Source: Piscicola geometra
Taxonomy: Eukaryota > Annelida > Clitellata > Hirudinida > Piscicolidae
DNA length: 64,000 nt
NCBI GenBank assembly: GCA_943735955.1
Contig: OX030956.1
Span: 8,394,605 to 8,458,604 of the forward strand
Direction: 5' to 3'
Part shown: positions 56,905 through 64,000 of the stretch, piece by piece
How positions within the stretch are numbered: the first letter of the stretch is position 1
Layout of the letters: each line of letters starts with the position of its first letter
Position numbers and translations under genes: made by a program
The notes under the pieces: model-generated
Databases searched by the model: none
Seen by the model: only the letters and a program-made list of their open reading frames with translations
Told to the model about the DNA's origin: nothing

Positions 56905-57690
56905 GTTGTAAAAAAACTCGACAAGTCTACATTTCGTTTATACCCGAAAAAGTATCTCCATTTCAGAAAAACTCCGTTATGAAATCTTCCAATTTTACTT
57001 TTTTCAATGAAAAATAAAATTACAGATGCATATTTCTTAAAAAATATTTTTTAGTTTACGAGTGTATACTAAACATTTTACGTTTTTCTTCTTGGTACGT
57101 CATCATAAATAATAAAAAGCCGATAATTCGTTAAACATTTAATTTCTTTTATAATAAAAACAAGCCAAATTTGGGAAATAATAAAAATGTTCGAAATAAA
57201 AGTCATTTATTTTGCGAAAAACATTTACAAAAATTCTTTTAAAATCTTTTGAAAACTGAAATAGAGATGTAGACAATTTGTCATTTTTTTTAAACACTAC
57301 ATCTCAATCTGTTCTTTTAATTTTAAAATTAAAATAAAAACGAAAAATAAAGGTCCATTAGAATATTAAAATTCGGATTAAAGAAACCGCTATAATTTAA
57401 ACGTCTTCATCGAAATTTCAGAGTTAATTTAATTTTATTTAGAAAAAATGGCGCAGTCTCTTAAATAATGAAAGCAGTTTGAAGAATAAACAATGATTAT
57501 TATTTCTGCATATATCTGAGGTGTGAAAAAAGTAGTTTTGTTGAGTAGAAAATGATAATGTAGTAGAAAAAGATGGGATGCAGTCAATTCACCCCTCAAC
57601 CGATTCATTTCTCAACCAATTCACCCTCCAACCAATTCACCCAACAGAATAGACAAAAACGGACTTTATTTCCCTTGATTAGAATGGTTT
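56905..57690. other. AT-rich non-coding region
   Basis: No gene recognised; contains a short caattcacc repeat at 57575-57640. Confidence 0.6.
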
Positions 57691-57990
57691 AGATGCCGGA
57701 GAGCCCCGTTTTAGTCAGCACTTCTGCGTCTGGTACTTTGTCCAGCCACTTGATTTTGAGGATTTTCCGCAGAGTTTTCTTGCGCGTCTCAGAGGCATAG
57801 AAAAGAGTTGGGAGAACCACTGCACTGTACAGTTTCAGTTTTGCTTGTGTCGGGATGCCTCTTCTATTCCAGACGCTTGCATACAGCCTTTCAAAAGCTG
57901 GCTTTTGCTAAACGCGTGTTCACTTCATCATCAATGGTGACATTCTGTGACAGTGTGCTGCCAAGGTAAGTGAACCAGTGTTGTTTCAGT
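57690..57990 (-). pseudogene. Non-LTR reverse-transcriptase C-terminal fragment
   Basis: Minus strand shows FTYLGSTLSQNVTIDDEVNT, RLAKASF, then in shifted frames RRGIPTQAKLKLYSAVVLP, LFYASET and LRKILKIKWLDKVPDAEVL. It is a LINE remnant with frameshifts and an internal deletion, related in type to the one at 51000-51550. Confidence 0.8.
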
Positions 57991-58257
57991 TCGGATTTTA
58001 AAGTTACTATTACAGTTTTTATTTTTTTCAGTTACTATTACATTTTGTAGATTAGTCATTGAGAAGCAAACCATAAACAATAAAACTTTAAAAATTGATT
58101 AGTTTTCAATTTTAACAAATTTTCTCATTTTAAATCATTTTTCAACGTATGCCTCTTATCATGGGCGTATCCAACCCCGTCAGTTTTATTTCACTTAAAA
58201 ACGTTTGCATCATTCAACACAAAAATAATTTATGTGCTTATTATTCATTAAAAACTT

Positions 58258-58572
58258 TAAAAAAATTATATCATAAAAAAATTATATCATAAAAAAATTA
58301 TATCATAAAAAATTATATCATAAAAAAATTATATCATAAAAAAATTATATCATAAAAAAATTATATCATAAAAAAATTATATCATAAAAAAATTATATCA
58401 TAAAAAAATTATATCATAAAAAAATTATATCATAAAAAAATTATATCATAAAAAAATTATATCATAAAAAAATTATATCATAAAAAAATTATATCATAAA
58501 AAAATTATATCATAAAAAATTATATCATAAAAAAATTATATCATAAAAAAATTATATCATAAAAAATTTTTA
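58258..58572. repeat. 16-bp AT-only minisatellite
   Basis: About 20 copies of aaaaaaattatatcat, differing mainly in the length of the A run (15 or 16 bp units). Confidence 0.97.
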
Positions 58573-58607
58573 TCTAAAAAAATGTATTTACATAAAATAC
58601 AAAAACA

Positions 58608-58840
58608 TTATTTAAAAATAGGCTTTCGAGGGTTACTGGCAAACTTCGCAAATCTTTTTGCGATAAGTTGTTTCTTCTTTGCTGAAACCCATTGAATGCT
58701 CAACATGGCCCACCCATTGAGTCGGTTTCCACTAACAATGCTTCTCAGCCATGTTTTAATTTTGCGAAAGAAGCTAATTCGGCCATTCCCAAACTCTGGG
58801 TCGCGACCCAAACGGAGGTCGCCAAGACCTTAAGAAATTT
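58608..58840 (-). pseudogene. hAT transposase C-terminal remnant with terminal sequence
   Basis: Minus strand reads LRSIVSGNRLNGWAMLSIQ and FAKFASNPRKP, the usual end of BED-type hAT transposases. On the plus strand, attcccaaactctgggtcgc followed by gacccaaacggaggtcgcc resembles hAT terminal repeats. No complete element or target duplication was found. Confidence 0.6.
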
Positions 58841-59335
58841 ATTAGTTTTTTGAAATTTTTGTGAGTATATTTAACTAATTTACTATTATTAATTTAATTT
58901 AATTTATTGAATAAAGAAAGAATAAATTTAATAAAAAGATGATTTTTTAGTTTTAATTTCATACAATTAGAATTACATTTCTAAGCCAAATTGAATGTAT
59001 TTTTCTTGAAGAAGCTTTGGGTGATTATAATTCCAATGGGCAAAAACAAAAAAATAGTTTGCCACTAAATAAAAAACTGCTTTGAGCCCAACTAATTTTG
59101 TTGACTACGGTATGGATAATTTTGTTGACTACTGCACATACATTCTTATCCGCAGAAGTATTTTATAACGTTAAAGTGACTGAATATTCAGACTCAGAAG
59201 ATTCGATCTTATTTATAACCGAGTGGTCTAGAAGCTCGTTTGGGTTTATGCCACGTTACAAAATTTTTTCTTTTTATATAACTTATATAGGGTAGGCATG
59301 TTTTAAAATCATTTTTATAAATAAAAACCAAACAA

Positions 59336-62602
<3,267 letters not shown>

Positions 62603-62606
62603 CTGA

Positions 62607-63007
62607 TGTGTGCATGCATGAATGGGTACATGGATGGTTGCATGGTGAATGCATGCATGAATGGGTACATGGATGGTTGCATAATGAATGCATGCATGAA
62701 TGGGTATATGGATGGTTGCATGGTGAATGCATGCATGAATGGGTATATGGATGGTTGCATGGTGAATGCATGCATGAATGAGTCCATGGATGGTTGCATA
62801 ATGAATGCATGCATGAATGAGTCCATGGATGGTTGCATGATGAATGCATGCATGAATGGGTACATGGATGGTTGCATGGTGAATGCATGCATGAATGGGT
62901 ACATGGATGGTTGCATGGTGAATGCATGCATGAATGATTACATGGATGGTTGCATGATGAATGCATGCATGAATGGGTACATGGATGGTTGCATGGTGAA
63001 TGCATGC
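62607..63007. repeat. 39-bp minisatellite containing the palindrome ATGCATGCAT
   Basis: About 10 copies of gaatgcatgcatgaatgggt plus acatggatggttgcatggt. It abuts the acceptor of the first visible fumarate reductase exon (62602). Met/Asn/Gly/Trp-rich frames are artefacts. Confidence 0.97.
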
Positions 63008-63015
63008 ATAAATAA

Positions 63016-63639
63016 TAGAGCTGGGCTTTAATCTACGTTAACTTTCGATTAACGCGTTAATCAATTAACGACCGTTAAGTTTTTTTAGCGCCGTTAAATA
63101 TTTTAACGCATGTTTAAATTTTAATGCATTTAACTTTATTCAGATTGAACTGTTTTTTGCTGTTTTGGTTACATTGTCAGCAAGTGAACACAAACTTCCT
63201 TAATTTACTGTCAACAAACGAATGTGAAAAATTGCATTTCATCAAAATCTTGCGAAACTGGCAAGAAATTACTTGTCATCTCCTGCAAGAACAGTTCCAT
63301 GTGAACGTCAATTCAGCTTGTCAGGACACATAGTTAGCAAGAAAAGAACTTATTTAAATACAACTAATGTTGACAAACTTTTTTAGTTGAGTAACTGGCT
63401 CAAAAAGGATGTGTGACAATTGCATTTTTTATCATTTATAGATTATTATTTTTTTAATGTGGATTTCTTTTATAAAAAAATTATGATAAAAGTTCTATTA
63501 CATTTTAAAGAATTTATTATTATTTTATACTAATGTCAAATACGCAAAAAATGTAGCGTTAAAATACGATTAACGCACGATTAAAATGTTTAATCGAACG
63601 ATTAACGGCGATTAACATTTTAAATGTGGAACAGCTCTA
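63016..63639 (+). mobile_element. Short hAT element, 624 bp, with TIRs and 8-bp target duplication
   Basis: Ends tagagctg (63016-63023) and cagctcta (63632-63639) are inverted. The flanks are identical 8-mers ataaataa at 63008-63015 and 63640-63647. Subterminal regions carry clustered gttaacg and cgttaat motifs in both orientations. Inside, frame-shifted hAT C-terminal pieces are readable (TVPCERQFSLSGHIVSKKRT, then LNTTNVDKL at about 63280-63385), so this is an internally deleted transposase-bearing copy. Confidence 0.9.
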
Positions 63640-63647
63640 ATAAATAA

Positions 63648-64000
63648 GTATATGAATAGTTGAATGGTGGATTCAAAGATGGATGTATGGATAAACTAAG
63701 AAATGCAAGAAAACATTTATTTATGGGGTATAAAAAGCAACTTTTTTCTTAAAAAACATTTAAATTTCCCCTTTTTTGTGCAAAAATATAAAAGCTGAAA
63801 ATTAGGCAATGCGCATATATTTCGTTAAATACTATTTGTAAATATATATAGAAGAATGGATGGATTGATAGATGGGTGTAAAAAAGTATGGAAAGATTGA
63901 TTCATGGATGGGTGAATGGACGTTTAGAAGGATTAATAGATGCATGGATGGGTGAATGGATTAATGATGCGAGGATGGATGAATGGATTAATGATGCAAG
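63648..64000. other. AT-rich sequence with scattered GGATGAAT units
   Basis: Loose gatggatgaatgg repeats at 63650-63690 and 63850-64000, AT-rich between. No gene seen. Presumably still intron of the fumarate reductase gene. Confidence 0.6.

Overview
This is a gene-containing stretch of an animal nuclear genome. Introns are spliced with GT-AG ends, there is an L1-family neural adhesion gene, an animal-type plasmalogen enzyme gene, a COQ6 gene, and many LINE and hAT transposons. Protein similarities (L1/neuroglian, AGPS with a C-terminal SKL-type exon) suggest an invertebrate, perhaps a spiralian such as an annelid, but the species cannot be fixed from sequence alone. Exons are GC-balanced. Intergenic DNA is AT-rich. 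An unusually large share of the window is micro- and minisatellite, and most of the longest open frames are repeat artefacts.

Layout. (1) 85-10295, minus: first eight coding exons (251 codons) of AGPS, running off the left edge, with a 2.2-kb minisatellite, a hAT-like MITE and a complete hAT insertion in its introns. (2) 11756-21420, plus: complete 12-exon COQ6, divergent from AGPS. Its ninth intron carries a nearly full-length non-LTR retrotransposon (1519-codon frame with 2A motif, PHD-like fingers, endonuclease, reverse transcriptase and RNase H). (3) 21421-24205: AT-rich convergent intergenic DNA. (4) 24206-45441, minus: an L1CAM/neuroglian gene, 28 exons and 1273 residues recovered (6 Ig, 5 FN3, TM, cytoplasmic tail), lacking only the signal-peptide exon. 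It has a candidate alternative exon for half of Ig1. (5) 45445-59335: AT-rich DNA with a >1-kb GT tract, three decayed LINE reverse-transcriptase pieces, an orphan AGPS terminal exon (plus, ending SKL), and a small unrecognised five-exon gene. (6) 59336-62602, minus: the last eight exons of a soluble flavoprotein fumarate reductase (OSM1-like), 5' end outside the window. (7) A short hAT copy at 63016-63639.

COQ6 (ubiquinone synthesis), fumarate reductase and AGPS (ether lipid synthesis) are all flavin-dependent metabolic genes, but nothing suggests they are co-regulated.

The most striking signal is in the introns. The sense strand next to the 5' splice site is often G/T- or GAT-rich repeat, while the sense strand next to the 3' splice site is C/A- or ATC-rich repeat. 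The two ends of many introns are therefore complementary and could pair across the intron. All six prominent CA/GT tracts in introns are in the CA orientation on the sense strand, and five or six of them run directly into the CAG of a splice acceptor.
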